64,000 nucleotides of DNA from Bacteroidota bacterium (GCA_014382445.1 JACNJS010000021.1:62001-126000), one strand, 5' to 3'. Shown: positions 52,881-62,226, counted from the first letter of the stretch. Made by a program: numbers and translations. The notes: a model not told the origin generated them from the sequence alone.

Positions 52881-54320
52881 TTATTTTATCTGCTTTGAGC
52901 AGTAGATTAAATGACCAACTGTGGTACGGTGAAAACTGAATTTCCGTCCTTCCAAATGCTTTTTGAAAACACGGTTGCTGAATGCCATATAATTGTTGTC
53001 GCGGCAAAAGAATTTGTATTCAGTATAAATCTCCTTTAATGGCATTGTATTATTAATATCGGGGGCATAACCAAATTCTTCTAGAAACAGGAAGCATGTA
53101 TCAGCTTCATCTTTATATTGGCGAATCTGATTTTCGACAAGGGAGCTGTGAGTAAACTTATGGTTTACCGTAAGTCGTTTAAGTCCCTCAAGCACCCAAT
53201 TAAGAACACCGGGTAGTTCTTTGTCGATTATTTTATATGCCAGGCTTTTGTCTTGTTCGTTTTCGGGTATTATAACATCGAAGGGGATAATCAGAAACCT
53301 GCGGAAATAGGCATTACTATGTTCAACATCACGCGGAAGTTCGTTTGTATTAAAAATGAACTTAGCATAATTTTCAAGAATAAAAGGTTGTCCGTATGGC
53401 AACCTTGCTTCAATTGGTTCGCCGGAAACCAGCTGTTTAAAAAATGCGGTATCGAGCTTGCGGTTTATTTCCGAAGCATAGTTTACAAGCTTATTGCCGA
53501 TCATAGCGCGGTAATAACCGTTTTCATCGGTAAGCTTGGCAAGCGAGTAGTTTGAAACATTTTCACGACTAAGCAGGGCATTAATAATATCAAAGAAGAC
53601 GCTTTTACCATTGGCACCTGCTCCATACAGCAGTATTGTTTTTTCCAGTTTAAGCAATGATGAGGGGATGAACACATAGCCAATGTATTTACTCAGTATA
53701 TTTTGTAATTCAACATGAGGAAGTACCCTGTTGAGGTATCTCATAAACAGAGGTGCGGCAGCCATGGGATCATACCGGAAAGGTAATTGGTATTTTAAGA
53801 AATCACCGGGGCAGAAGCTCCGGAGAGTAACCGTTTCCGGAGAAAGCTCAAGTGTACCATTAACAAGGTTTATAAGAGTACTGTTTGTTCGGCCTGCAGG
53901 TGCGGGCAGGTCAGCAACAGCGAAGAATTGAGAGAGAAGCTTTTTGCGGAAATCGAAATGCCGTGACCGGAGCAGCTGCACCCCCAGCTTATGACTTACT
54001 TTGCCGAGAAACTGCATGAATTCATCATCGTTAAGATGATACCAGTATGCACCGTTGTATATGTACGAGAATCCGTTGTGTCTGCAAATATTCCATGAGT
54101 TTTTTGTTGCAAGATCCATGGTGGCATCAATTGAAATAACAACAAGCTGCCAAATGGGAACATCACCGGTATGGTCAACTCCTGATATCTCGCGAATATC
54201 GATCTCTTCAACTTTTTCAAGGAGTTTATCGAGAAGGCCGCTATGAGGCACGAATGACGGAAGTATCCTTTTTTTGATGTCGCTTACTACACCTTCTTTA
54301 GTAATACCGCTATCTTCCAT
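52881..54320 (-). CDS. P4-type primase-helicase (D5/SF3 ATPase)
   Basis: 479 residues. A D5_N-like region (about 75-190) precedes an SF3 helicase core. Walker A is LLYGAGANGKSVFFDII and motif C is FIFNTNELPRD; GNKLVNYASEINRKLD lies in the B region. The C-terminal winged-helix part begins near 400. The N-terminal Toprim-primase half of phage P4 alpha is missing; a separate zinc-finger/Toprim gene downstream may provide it. It overlaps the HTH gene by 11 bases. It should unwind the origin when the element replicates, perhaps at the iterons next to its stop codon. Confidence 0.87.
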   Translation of the reverse strand: MEDSGITKEGVVSDIKKRILPSFVPHSGLLDKLLEKVEEIDIREISGVDHTGDVPIWQLVVISIDATMDLATKNSWNICRHNGFSYIYNGAYWYHLNDDEFMQFLGKVSHKLGVQLLRSRHFDFRKKLLSQFFAVADLPAPAGRTNSTLINLVNGTLELSPETVTLRSFCPGDFLKYQLPFRYDPMAAAPLFMRYLNRVLPHVELQNILSKYIGYVFIPSSLLKLEKTILLYGAGANGKSVFFDIINALLSRENVSNYSLAKLTDENGYYRAMIGNKLVNYASEINRKLDTAFFKQLVSGEPIEARLPYGQPFILENYAKFIFNTNELPRDVEHSNAYFRRFLIIPFDVIIPENEQDKSLAYKIIDKELPGVLNWVLEGLKRLTVNHKFTHSSLVENQIRQYKDEADTCFLFLEEFGYAPDINNTMPLKEIYTEYKFFCRDNNYMAFSNRVFKKHLEGRKFSFHRTTVGHLIYCSKQIK

Positions 54321-54612
54321 AGCGTTTCAGCTTAAGGGATTCATCGATATAATGATCATCGAGCATCCTCTGTATATCCTTTACTTTAATGTAAACTTTA
54401 CCATGTATTTTACTGCCAGGCAACAAGTTCTGCTGACGATAAAACTGTAAAGTGCGTTTTGAAATACGAAGTACCTGGCAGGTTTCCTGTAAATCCAGCC
54501 ATTCGTTACGCATGTTTTTAACTGCAGGATTGATCTGTAAGGTTTTGCTGATCTCCTCAAGTTTTTGCATGATGATTTCTATAGTTTCTTCGTTTAATAT
54601 GCTCTCTTCCAT
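54310..54612 (-). CDS. HTH_17 (excisionase/MerR-like) DNA-binding protein
   Basis: 100 residues from the Met at 54610-54612; the frame is open 10 codons earlier. After a helical N-terminus (EETIEIIMQKLEEISKTLQI) the motif EWLDLQETCQVLRISKRTLQ, then FYRQQNLLPGSKIHGKVYI, is the winged HTH_17 pattern of excisionase-like proteins in Bacteroidota elements. It leads the replication operon and could control it or act in excision. The promoter at 54640-54670 directly precedes it. Confidence 0.85.
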   Translation of the reverse strand: MEESILNEETIEIIMQKLEEISKTLQINPAVKNMRNEWLDLQETCQVLRISKRTLQFYRQQNLLPGSKIHGKVYIKVKDIQRMLDDHYIDESLKLKRYGR

Positions 54613-54639
54613 GATTTTTTTTATTGATAAACAACATGA

Positions 54640-54670
54640 CAAAACTATAGCAGTGCGGAAACGAAGTCAA
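54640..54670 (-). promoter_or_regulatory. Promoter of the replication operon
   Basis: On the minus strand TTG (complement of 54668-54670) is followed after 20 bases by TAGTTTTG (complement of 54640-54647), an exact TAnnTTTG box at proper spacing, 27 bases from the start codon. Confidence 0.7.
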
Positions 54671-54881
54671 TATGCAATGATTGTGTAAGGTGTTGTAACG
54701 TTTTGTTAATCAGAAAGAAAAAAAATAATATTTTATGTAATGATGGTGGAAAAAGGATGAAAACAATAAATAGTTACAGCAATAAGGTGATAACAGGAGA
54801 AAATAGTTCACAACCTTGTGCAATGATTGCAACTCTAATAAATTAGTATCTGGATCAAAAGTGATTCAACCAGGTATGATA

Positions 54882-55744
54882 TCATTTGTTTTGTTTCCGG
54901 AGTTCTTTGTTTACGACGTTAAGCATGCTAATAATAGCATCCCTGGTAAATTCAAGATCGCTCTTGTTTGGTTTATAAATCATATTCCGGACATATTCGG
55001 AACATATTTCCCCTGATCTGGATGTAATGAACATACGGGATATTTTACGTGAAAGCTCAGCGGTATTTGGTTCATTCAACAATCCGCCAACACGATTAAC
55101 TACGTAAATAAATGCACCGAAATTAGATGTGGTTACATTAATGTTCATTTTGTTATCCTCATTTGTAATATTTTGATTTGTGTTAGAATATTTAATAAAC
55201 ATTCCGGAAATTTCAACATTTTGTTTTAGCTCATCAAAAGTATTAATGACCAATTCATAAATCTTTTTACATGCAAGATATTGCAAGTGTTGGAATTTAG
55301 CAACATGTATGCGAGGCCCGCGTTAATACCATCCGTAAACAACGGGTTGAGCATGTCAGACACAATATGTTTTTTGTCAATTCTTTCATATACAATGCTT
55401 GCGGTGTTATCAGCATGTATTATTGCAAAAAGCGCCAGTATCTGCTTTAATTTAGTACAAAGAGGCAGAAGGTCTTTCATAACACTACCGGGTGATCCCG
55501 ATTCAGCCTTGTATATATCAAGATGATGATTAAAATGACTGATAATTTTGATGGTATGGTTCTCATAAGTATGATGATCATTGAAACTATTAAATGAGAA
55601 CAGGTAGAAGGAGGAGGTAACCGGAGATTGAAACAAGCGGTGTTTATAATTGCCAGCGTCCATTAGGTTAGCAATGCAGAACTCAATGTCAGTATTTTCG
55701 AGTTCGCCATGGATAATATCCATTAAATTTTGATAATTGTTCAT
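54882..55744 (-). pseudogene. Unknown element protein split by a frameshift
   Basis: Two overlapping minus-strand frames read as one protein. The first (start 55744) is sensible to about DGINAGLAYML and then degrades into SNTCNILHVKRFMNW. The second is sensible from about VAKFQHLQYLACKKIYELVI to its stop at 54882. A single lost base near 55290-55315 reconciles them, giving about 286 residues. It is helical, with an acidic-basic mix, and has no signal peptide or recognised domain. It precedes the replication operon on the same strand and may have been a regulator. Confidence 0.6.
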
Positions 55745-56073
55745 CTATATATTTTTGGGGAATATTTATCAGAATATAAATGCTGCAAGAAGCAACTATT
55801 GACAACACTTTGGTTCATTACCAGAAATTAAGTACGATTTTGGATAAGATTATAATTCAATTAGATTAAGATTTACTGATATTGGTTGTCTGCTTACGAG
55901 CAATTTAACAAATTTTAAGATTTGGATTATGACGATTGAAGTTGATAGTGGGATGAGGTGAAAATTTATACTAAAATAAATTCTTAATAGTAACTAACTA
56001 AGCCTCTCAGATCAACAAAAATACTACCTTAAAAAAATTAGATAAATCTGGTGAATACTGTAATAAAATAATA

Positions 56074-56097
56074 TATATTTGTTGTGTTAAAACAACA
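56074..56097 (+). promoter_or_regulatory. hipBA promoter with overlapping inverted repeat
   Basis: TATATTTG (56074-56081) is a perfect -7 box. TGTTGT (56080-56085) and ACAACA (56092-56097) form an inverted repeat around the expected transcription start, the right place for HipB autorepression. The 330-base gap before it (55745-56073) shows no gene. Confidence 0.5.
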
Positions 56098-56119
56098 TAA
56101 ATGTGAAATAAATAATATA

Positions 56120-56473
56120 ATGATGGATGTACACAACAATAAATGGGTGGCCATGAGCGATCATGCTATTGTTAAAGAAATAGGAGCATTTCTTAAACAT
56201 CATCGAATAGCACAAAACCGTACACAAAAGGAAATTGCTGAAAAAGCAGGAATAAATCGTACTACACTAAGTTTGCTTGAAAGCGGTGAAGTTGTAAAAC
56301 TATCCACATTGATAAAGGTACTGAGAATCCTTGATCTGTTGTATATACTTGACGTTTTTAATGTAAAGGAAGAGATAAGCCCTATTGAATACGCCAGATT
56401 GAAAAAGAGCAAGAGGTTAAGGGCAACCTCAAAAAGTGAAAAATCAACTAATGATAATAAATCGGAATGGTAG
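56120..56473 (+). CDS. hipB: HipB-like XRE-family antitoxin
   Basis: 117 residues from the ATG at 56120. The frame is open from a GTG at 56084 and a further Met lies at 56153, so the start is uncertain. The XRE helix-turn-helix is IGAFLKHHRIAQNRTQKEIA followed by EKAGINRTTLSLLESGEVVK. A basic C-terminal tail (KKSKRLRATSKSEKS) follows. It overlaps hipA by 7 bases. It should bind the operator in its own promoter and neutralise HipA. Confidence 0.85.
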   Translation: MMDVHNNKWVAMSDHAIVKEIGAFLKHHRIAQNRTQKEIAEKAGINRTTLSLLESGEVVKLSTLIKVLRILDLLYILDVFNVKEEISPIEYARLKKSKRLRATSKSEKSTNDNKSEW

Positions 56474-57771
56474 ATGTTGCAGAAATAACAATATGGGGAG
56501 AACTGGCAGGAGCAGTAAGGTGGGATGAAACAATGCAGCTGGCCAGTTTCCAGTACGGAAATGATTTTCTGGCTAAAAATCTGGATTTGTCACCAATAAA
56601 AATGCCTGTCAGCAATGGTAACAGGATATACAGTTTTCCTGAATTGTTACGATCTGGGAACACCGTGGAAAATGCATTTAACGGGTTACCGGGGCTGCTA
56701 TCAGATTCCCTGCCAGACAAATACGGAAACAGTTTGATCGACTCGTGGCTTTCCCAGCAAGGAAGATCACCACAATCAATGAACCCAGTTGAGAAATTGT
56801 GTTTTATCGGAGCTCGCGGCATGGGAGCTTTGGAATTCCGGCCGGCGATATTTAAGAGGTCGAAAAATACATTTGCCATTGAAGTAGACAGCCTTGTACA
56901 GCTATCAAATCAGATACTTAATCAGCGTGAATCATTTTATACTAATCTCAGTAATAATGAGAAAGAAGCTATGAAGCACATAATTAAGGTTGGAACATCT
57001 GCCGGTGGAATGAGAGCAAAGGCAATAGTAGCATACAACGAGAAAACAGGTGAGGTCAGGTCAGGACAAACACGTGTGCCTAAGGGATTTGAGCACTGGT
57101 TGCTTAAGCTGGATGGAGTTAATGAAAATCAATTAGGGGTCCCGAAAGGTTATGGGCGTATTGAAATGGCATATTACCTGATGGCACTGGATTGTGAAAT
57201 AACAATGATGAAAAGCAGGTTGCTGGAAGAGAATGAACGGGCACACTTCATGACTATGCGTTTTGACCGTGAAGGAAGCGATATAAAACATCATATACAA
57301 ACATTTTGTGGTATACAACACTTTGACTATAACGATGTGGTTAGTTACAGCTATGAACAGCTATTTCAAACTATGCGGATGTTGCGGTTGGATTATTCAC
57401 AGGCTAAACAAATGTTCAGAAGGATGGTGTTTAATGTTGCAGCAAATAATTGTGACGATCATACAAAAAACTTCGCATTCAGGCTCAGGCAAAATGGTGC
57501 ATGGGAGCTGGCCCCTGCCTATGATGTTTCTTACTCATATGACCCAAAAAGTATATGGGTCAGCCAGCATGCACTTAGTATTAACGGTAAGAGAAAAAAT
57601 ATTTCAAAAGACGACCTGGTAGTTGTTGGAAAACAGATGAACATAAAAAAGTCGGAGAGTATTATTAAACAGATTTCTGAGGTAGTAAATAAATGGCCGG
57701 ACTATGCTGACGAGACAAAAGTAAGTAACTCTCAGAGAGATACAATATCATCGACTTTGATGCTATTATGA
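56467..57771 (+). CDS. hipA: HipA-family serine/threonine kinase toxin
   Basis: 434 residues, full length. The N-subdomain (GELAGAVRWDETMQLASFQY, GLPGLLSDSLPDKYGNSLID) is typical. The flexible P-loop-like segment is VGTSAGGMRAKAIVAY. The catalytic loop reads NNCDDHTKNFAF, with Asp and Asn, and the metal motif is APAYDVSYSY. HipA kinases phosphorylate aminoacyl-tRNA synthetases and induce dormancy. It is the last gene before the right attachment site, a common place for addiction modules that stabilise an element. All visible active-site residues are intact. Confidence 0.9.
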   Translation: MVDVAEITIWGELAGAVRWDETMQLASFQYGNDFLAKNLDLSPIKMPVSNGNRIYSFPELLRSGNTVENAFNGLPGLLSDSLPDKYGNSLIDSWLSQQGRSPQSMNPVEKLCFIGARGMGALEFRPAIFKRSKNTFAIEVDSLVQLSNQILNQRESFYTNLSNNEKEAMKHIIKVGTSAGGMRAKAIVAYNEKTGEVRSGQTRVPKGFEHWLLKLDGVNENQLGVPKGYGRIEMAYYLMALDCEITMMKSRLLEENERAHFMTMRFDREGSDIKHHIQTFCGIQHFDYNDVVSYSYEQLFQTMRMLRLDYSQAKQMFRRMVFNVAANNCDDHTKNFAFRLRQNGAWELAPAYDVSYSYDPKSIWVSQHALSINGKRKNISKDDLVVVGKQMNIKKSESIIKQISEVVNKWPDYADETKVSNSQRDTISSTLMLL

Positions 57772-57831
57772 TACCAGGAATTAAAGAAATAGGATGTGAC
57801 TTAAGTGATGGAAAAAAGTGATTTTTTACTA

Positions 57832-57861
57832 TTGACAAAGAACAAAAATTTTATATCTTTA
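57832..57861 (+). promoter_or_regulatory. Outward-reading promoter-like site near the right end
   Basis: TTG (57832-57834), 19 bases, then TATCTTTA (57854-57861), one base off the -7 consensus. It points across the right attachment site. The only frame behind it is a 10-codon peptide (MKKRVPKNMG). Confidence 0.45.
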
Positions 57862-57968
57862 CAAATGAAAAAAAGAGTTCCTAAAAATATGGGGTAGAGA
57901 GTTAGGCGGTGTCCCTTAAAAACCGTTCTTCGTAGTAACCACATATTTAACGATATAGGAGTGTAAGG

Positions 57969-57990
57969 TCGAATCCCGCCCTCTCCGCCA
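57969..57990 (+). other. Right attachment site (attR core)
   Basis: TCGAATCCCGCC followed by CTCTCCGCCA repeats the tRNA-Ser 3' end with one substitution. The bases before it do not continue the tRNA, so this is not a second tRNA gene. A CGGTGTCCC copy lies at 57907-57915. Confidence 0.88.
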
Positions 57991-58184
57991 ATTTACTATG
58001 CAGAAATTTAAATAATCAAAACAGTTTTTTATTAACTTGCGGGCTAAATAAATTATCATAGTTAGAGTTCATAATTTACAACGATCGAACCCTCCTACTC
58101 CACTTTGTGCTACTGATAATGCTCAGGCAACACACTGTTTACGAATCCGGCGGGCATACAATCGAATAGATAACAACATAAACC

Positions 58185-59330
58185 ATGAATTTTGAATTAA
58201 CTGAAGAGCAACAATTAATCCGTGAAACAGTTCGTGATTTTGCTGAACGTGAAATTAAACCTGTAGCAAAAGAATTAGATGAAAAGGCAGAGTTCTCGTT
58301 TGATCTCACAAAAAAAATAGGCGAACTGGGATTGTTTGGCATGTATGTGCATGAAAAATACGGCGGACAGGGTCTTGATACCATGTCGTACATAATAGCC
58401 GTTGAAGAGCTTGCCCGTGTTGATGGCTCACAAGCCGCTACCCTTGCTGCCCATAATTCGCTTGGAATTGGCCCATTGTTTGATTACGGTTCCGAAGAAC
58501 AAAAACTTAAATATCTGCCACAGCTTTGTACTGGAGACGCTCTTTGGAGTTTCGGCCTTACTGAAGCAGGTGCCGGCTCCGACTCAAGAGGTACTAAAAC
58601 AACTGCCGTGCTCGAGGGAGATGAGTGGGTAATAAACGGCTCTAAAATTTTTATCACAAACGCATCGGTTGATATATCAGTGGGATGTACTGTACAAGCA
58701 GTTTCGGGTGAAAAAGATGGAAAAAAAATATTCACAACAATTATTGTTGAGAAAGATACCCCTGGATTTAAACGTGTTCCCATGCATGGAAAAATGATGT
58801 GGAGAGCATCGGATACTGCCGAATTATTTTTTGATGATGTTAGAGTTCCTAAGGAAAATCTTCTCGGAAAAGTAGGCGAAGGTTCACATATTATGCTTCA
58901 TACTTTAGATGGCGGCCGACTATCAATTGGTGCAATGGGACTTGGTTGTGCCCAGGGTGCTTTTGAGCTAGCACTTGCCTATGCAAACGAACGGAAACAA
59001 TTCGGCAAACCCATTTCAAAATTTCAAATAAATGCCTTTAAGTTAGCCGACATGGCCATGAAAATTGAACTCGCACGCAACCTGCTTTACAAAGCCTGCT
59101 GGCTGAAAGACGAAGGAAAACCATATACCAAGGAAGCTGCAATGTCGAAGCTATATTGCTCCGAAGTTGCCAAAGAAGTTGCAGATGAAGCCGTGCAAAT
59201 ACATGGTGGCTATGGTTTGATGAAAGATTATGATATCGAGCGCTTTTATCGCGATCAGCGATTATTGCAAATTGGTGAAGGGACTTCTGAAATTCAGAGA
59301 CTGGTGATTTCAAGATTAATAGGGTGTTAA
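58185..59330 (+). CDS. Acyl-CoA dehydrogenase (short/branched-chain type)
   Basis: 381 residues, with the three-domain acyl-CoA dehydrogenase layout. It has the FAD/substrate motif FGLTEAGAGSDSRG, the helix RKQFGKPISKFQ, and the C-terminal segment VQIHGGYGLMKDYDIERFYRD. The catalytic base is Glu365 in IGEGTSEIQR, the position used by butyryl-, medium- and short/branched-chain enzymes. Isovaleryl-CoA dehydrogenase has its Glu in an earlier helix, and the sequence there (LDGGRLSIGAMG) does not carry it. It probably oxidises short or 2-methyl-branched acyl-CoA. With the CoA-transferase genes it suggests amino-acid or fatty-acid breakdown. Confidence 0.88.
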   Translation: MNFELTEEQQLIRETVRDFAEREIKPVAKELDEKAEFSFDLTKKIGELGLFGMYVHEKYGGQGLDTMSYIIAVEELARVDGSQAATLAAHNSLGIGPLFDYGSEEQKLKYLPQLCTGDALWSFGLTEAGAGSDSRGTKTTAVLEGDEWVINGSKIFITNASVDISVGCTVQAVSGEKDGKKIFTTIIVEKDTPGFKRVPMHGKMMWRASDTAELFFDDVRVPKENLLGKVGEGSHIMLHTLDGGRLSIGAMGLGCAQGAFELALAYANERKQFGKPISKFQINAFKLADMAMKIELARNLLYKACWLKDEGKPYTKEAAMSKLYCSEVAKEVADEAVQIHGGYGLMKDYDIERFYRDQRLLQIGEGTSEIQRLVISRLIGC

Positions 59331-59504
59331 CAAAGTTAGCTTATAGTTGTAATAACGTAAAATAACAAATGACAAGCATTAAATTTCAAAAAAATAACAA
59401 TGATCAAAAATTCAATGATCAAAACAGTTTCGGAAATTTGACATTTGGAATTTGTTTGTGATTTGTTTTTTTTGGTTGGTGGTTCATTTTTAAATATTAT
59501 ACAT

Positions 59505-60197
59505 ATGAATAAAGTAGTGAAAAATGCAAATGAGGCAATAAAGGGAATGCAGGATGGGCAAACTTTTATGCTTGGCGGATTTGGTTTAAGTGGTATTCCT
59601 GAAAACACTATAAAAGCTCTTGTGGAGTCAGGGTTAAATGATTTAACCTGTATTTCGAATAATGCCGGAGTGGATGATTTTGGGCTGGGACTACTGCTTA
59701 AAAAACATCAGATTAAGAAAATGATTTCATCATATGTTGGTGAGAATAAAGAGTTTGAGCGACAGCTTCTTTCAGGCGAATTAGAAGTAGATTTAATTCC
59801 TCAAGGCACATTAGCTGAACGGCTTAGAGCCGGTGGAGCTGGAATCCCTGCTTTTTATGTACCCGCAGGTTACGGAACTGAAGTAGGTGAAGGTAAGGAA
59901 TCACGTGAGTTTAATGGGAAAATGCATTTGCTCGAATTTGCCCTTACCGCCGATTTTGCAGTAGTAAAAGCCTGGAAAGGAGATACGATGGGCAACTTGA
60001 TTTATAGGGAAACAGCTAATAACTTTAATCAAGCCATGGCTACGGCAGGTAAAATTACAATTGCCGAAGTTGAAATATTAGTTCCTGCCGGCGAACTTAA
60101 TCCTAATGAGATTCATACGCCCGGAATATATGTTCAAAGGATATTTCAGGGAGTGAATTATGAGAAAAGAATTGAGTTTGAAACGGTAACTGAGTAA
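59505..60197 (+). CDS. scoA: 3-oxoacid CoA-transferase subunit A
   Basis: 230 residues from the ATG at 59505; the frame opens 20 codons earlier, in spacer sequence. Family features are [60 protein letters not shown] and the [12 protein letters not shown] loop. With subunit B it moves CoA between succinyl-CoA and acetoacetate (SCOT) or related 3-oxo acids. Acetoacetate is the product of HMG-CoA cleavage, which links it to the leucine genes on the left arm. Confidence 0.9.
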   Translation: MNKVVKNANEAIKGMQDGQTFMLGGFGLSGIPENTIKALVESGLNDLTCISNNAGVDDFGLGLLLKKHQIKKMISSYVGENKEFERQLLSGELEVDLIPQGTLAERLRAGGAGIPAFYVPAGYGTEVGEGKESREFNGKMHLLEFALTADFAVVKAWKGDTMGNLIYRETANNFNQAMATAGKITIAEVEILVPAGELNPNEIHTPGIYVQRIFQGVNYEKRIEFETVTE

Positions 60198-60227
60198 TTA
60201 TGTTGTAAAAAACTAAAATTAGAAAAA

Positions 60228-60884
60228 ATGAGTCTAGATAAAAATGGAATAGCAAAACGGATTGCACAAGAGTTGAAAGATGGTTATTATGTAAATCTTG
60301 GCATCGGAATCCCAACATTGGTTGCCAATTATGTTCCCGAAAATATAGAAGTTGTACTACAATCAGAAAATGGATTATTGGGTATTGGACCATTCCCGAA
60401 AAAAGGAGAAGCTGACCCGGATCTGATAAATGCCGGAAAACAGACAGTTACAACAATCCCCGGTTCTTCTTTTTTCGATTCTTCACTTAGCTTTGCAATG
60501 ATACGAGGTGGTCATGTTGACCTAACCGTACTGGGCGCTTTTGAAGTAACCGACAAAGGAGATATCTCTTCATGGAAAATTCCCGGTAAAATGGTAAAAG
60601 GAATGGGAGGAGCAATGGATTTAGTAGCAGCAGCTAAAAACATTATAGTAGCAACAACTCATACCGACAGAAATGGAGAACCTAAACTTAAAACAAAGTG
60701 TGACCTGCCTTTAACCGGTATAAATTGCGTAAAAACAATTGTAACAGATTTAGCGGTGATAGAAGTAACCGATAAAGGTTTTAAACTCTTAGAAAGAGCA
60801 CCGGGTGTAAGCGTTGAAGAAATTGTGGAGAAAACAGGCGCTCCTCTTATTGTGGAAGGCGATATTCCGGAAATGAAATTGTAG
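60228..60884 (+). CDS. scoB: 3-oxoacid CoA-transferase subunit B
   Basis: 218 residues. The catalytic glutamate is Glu47 in LQSENGLLGIGPFP, and the GIGIPTLVANYVP and SLSFAMIRGGHVDLTVLGAFEV segments are those of SCOT beta. It follows scoA with 30 bases between and ends just before a good terminator, so dehydrogenase, scoA and scoB may form one transcript. It supplies the active-site thioester for CoA transfer. Confidence 0.92.
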   Translation: MSLDKNGIAKRIAQELKDGYYVNLGIGIPTLVANYVPENIEVVLQSENGLLGIGPFPKKGEADPDLINAGKQTVTTIPGSSFFDSSLSFAMIRGGHVDLTVLGAFEVTDKGDISSWKIPGKMVKGMGGAMDLVAAAKNIIVATTHTDRNGEPKLKTKCDLPLTGINCVKTIVTDLAVIEVTDKGFKLLERAPGVSVEEIVEKTGAPLIVEGDIPEMKL

Positions 60885-60901
60885 TTTGAGAATAAGCCTG
60901 G

Positions 60902-60927
60902 ATGTAAGCGTGTTCGCTTACATTTTT
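60902..60927 (+). terminator. Terminator after scoB
   Basis: A perfect 9-bp stem ATGTAAGCG/CGCTTACAT with TGTT loop is followed by TTTTTAC. The rest of the gap to 61233 shows no gene. Confidence 0.85.
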
Positions 60928-61233
60928 ACAATATTATATTTGCAGGCTCGATGCGAGTGTCCTCCCTTGCATTATTATTAAACACTATCCCGTTTTGTGC
61001 GGACGCTTAAAACAGGGTCATGGTTTAAATATCTTTAAAAATACTTTGGAACTTTTTAGGACAGCAACATGGGTTTTACGTTCTTACTGTTATGAAGGAT
61101 GGTAAAGTCCTGTCAAAAAAAAATATCATTAATTAATTTACCAATTAATTTAAACTCAGTATAAACTAACAAATGTAGATGTTTATATGTGTTGTATTTG
61201 TATTTTTACGATTCATTCTTAAACATATCTATA

Positions 61234-62127
61234 ATGAAAAAAACACTCTTAATTTTCGCATTATTTGTTGGAATTATAACAATTGGTTTTTCCCAACAAA
61301 CTTATTCCCCTTATTTTAAAGTTGCCGATTTTGATACAGGCATTGCCGATGTTACTACAAAAGTTAAAGACGCAATTAAGGCTGGAGGCTTTGATGTAAT
61401 TGGAGAATATCACCCTGGTGAAAACGATAACCTTTATGTGATTTGTTTTACAAACAAAATGTTAAGCGATTTAAGTCTTGAATTTAACGATCGCGGAGCA
61501 CTTGCCAGCGTGCTAAAGGCAGGTATTATTAAAAAAGATGGTATAACAACCTTAAGTATTATTAATCCTGAATATATGTTTTTGGCATACTGGGGTAATC
61601 AACTTGATGGCCATGAAGCCCAATTAACTAAAATGTCTGAGGAAGCCAAAGCTGTTTTTTCAACCATTGGCAAACTAACCCCCTTTGGTGGCACTCTTGA
61701 AAAAGAAGAACTCGTAGATTATCATTACAAAATAATGATGCCTTATTTTACCGATCCTGATGATCTTGAGGATTATTCGTCGTTTGAAGAAGGGCTTAAA
61801 ATTATTAGAACAAATTTAAGCGAAGGAAAAGGAAATACAGTAAAAGTATATGAGCAAGTTTTTGTTGATAAAAAAGTAGCTGTTTTTGGAGTTGGCTTAT
61901 TAAATAAGGAAGAAGGCGAAGCACATTTTTTACCAATAGTTGGTGAAGATCACATAGCAAATTTACCTTATGAAATTATATTACAAGGTACTGAAGCCAC
62001 TATGCTTGCTGGAAAATACCGTATTGCACTATACTGGCCGGAGCTCACAATGGGCACTTTTATGAAAATTATGAGTACGCCGGGTGAAATAGAAGATACC
62101 ATGGAGGGTTTGTGCGAGAAGGACTAA
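61234..62127 (+). CDS. Secreted protein of unknown function
   Basis: 297 residues from the ATG at 61234, which opens a clean signal peptide (MKKTLLIFALFVGIITIGFS); an earlier Met at 61189 would put 15 residues in front of it. The mature part starts QQTYSPYFKV and has two similar-looking alpha/beta halves: DAIKAGGFDVIGEYHPGEND with VICFTNK, and EGLKIIRTNLSE with YEQVFVDKKVAVFGVG. The first half is reminiscent of DUF302-type domains (a membrane-associated family of unknown role), but this is uncertain. It is single, between scoB and the blaI-like gene. Confidence 0.7.
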   Translation: MKKTLLIFALFVGIITIGFSQQTYSPYFKVADFDTGIADVTTKVKDAIKAGGFDVIGEYHPGENDNLYVICFTNKMLSDLSLEFNDRGALASVLKAGIIKKDGITTLSIINPEYMFLAYWGNQLDGHEAQLTKMSEEAKAVFSTIGKLTPFGGTLEKEELVDYHYKIMMPYFTDPDDLEDYSSFEEGLKIIRTNLSEGKGNTVKVYEQVFVDKKVAVFGVGLLNKEEGEAHFLPIVGEDHIANLPYEIILQGTEATMLAGKYRIALYWPELTMGTFMKIMSTPGEIEDTMEGLCEKD

Positions 62128-62226
62128 TACTTTTTGCTTTGCACTTTTTTAAATAAAATGCATTGGATAATGATACCAACCTTTTAACCACACTAATTTT
62201 CTACCAAAAATAAATCCCAAAAAAAC

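Larger units (their letters stand above)
31491..57990. mobile_element. Integrated element of about 26.5 kb in the 3' end of tRNA-Ser
   Basis: It is bounded by a 22-bp direct repeat (31491-31512 and 57969-57990) matching the tRNA-Ser 3' end, with a tyrosine recombinase gene next to the tRNA. Inside are a P4-type primase-helicase, a zinc-finger primase-like protein, an HTH protein, a lysis-like block, AbiE and HipBA modules, and a regulator plus T9SS secretion cassette. No conjugation (relaxase, VirB4), terminase, portal or capsid gene is recognisable. The integrase and at least one other gene carry frameshifts, so it may be immobile. Nearest known types are P4-like satellites and small integrative plasmids. 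Confidence 0.88.

Noticed and set aside
57960-57990. Possible second tRNA gene
   Set aside because: Only the 3' 22 bases match; no acceptor 5' strand, D arm or anticodon arm precedes them, so it is the attR copy.
31491-57990. Conjugative element
   Set aside because: No relaxase, coupling protein or VirB4-like ATPase could be recognised among the frames; satellite-like or plasmid-like origin fits better.
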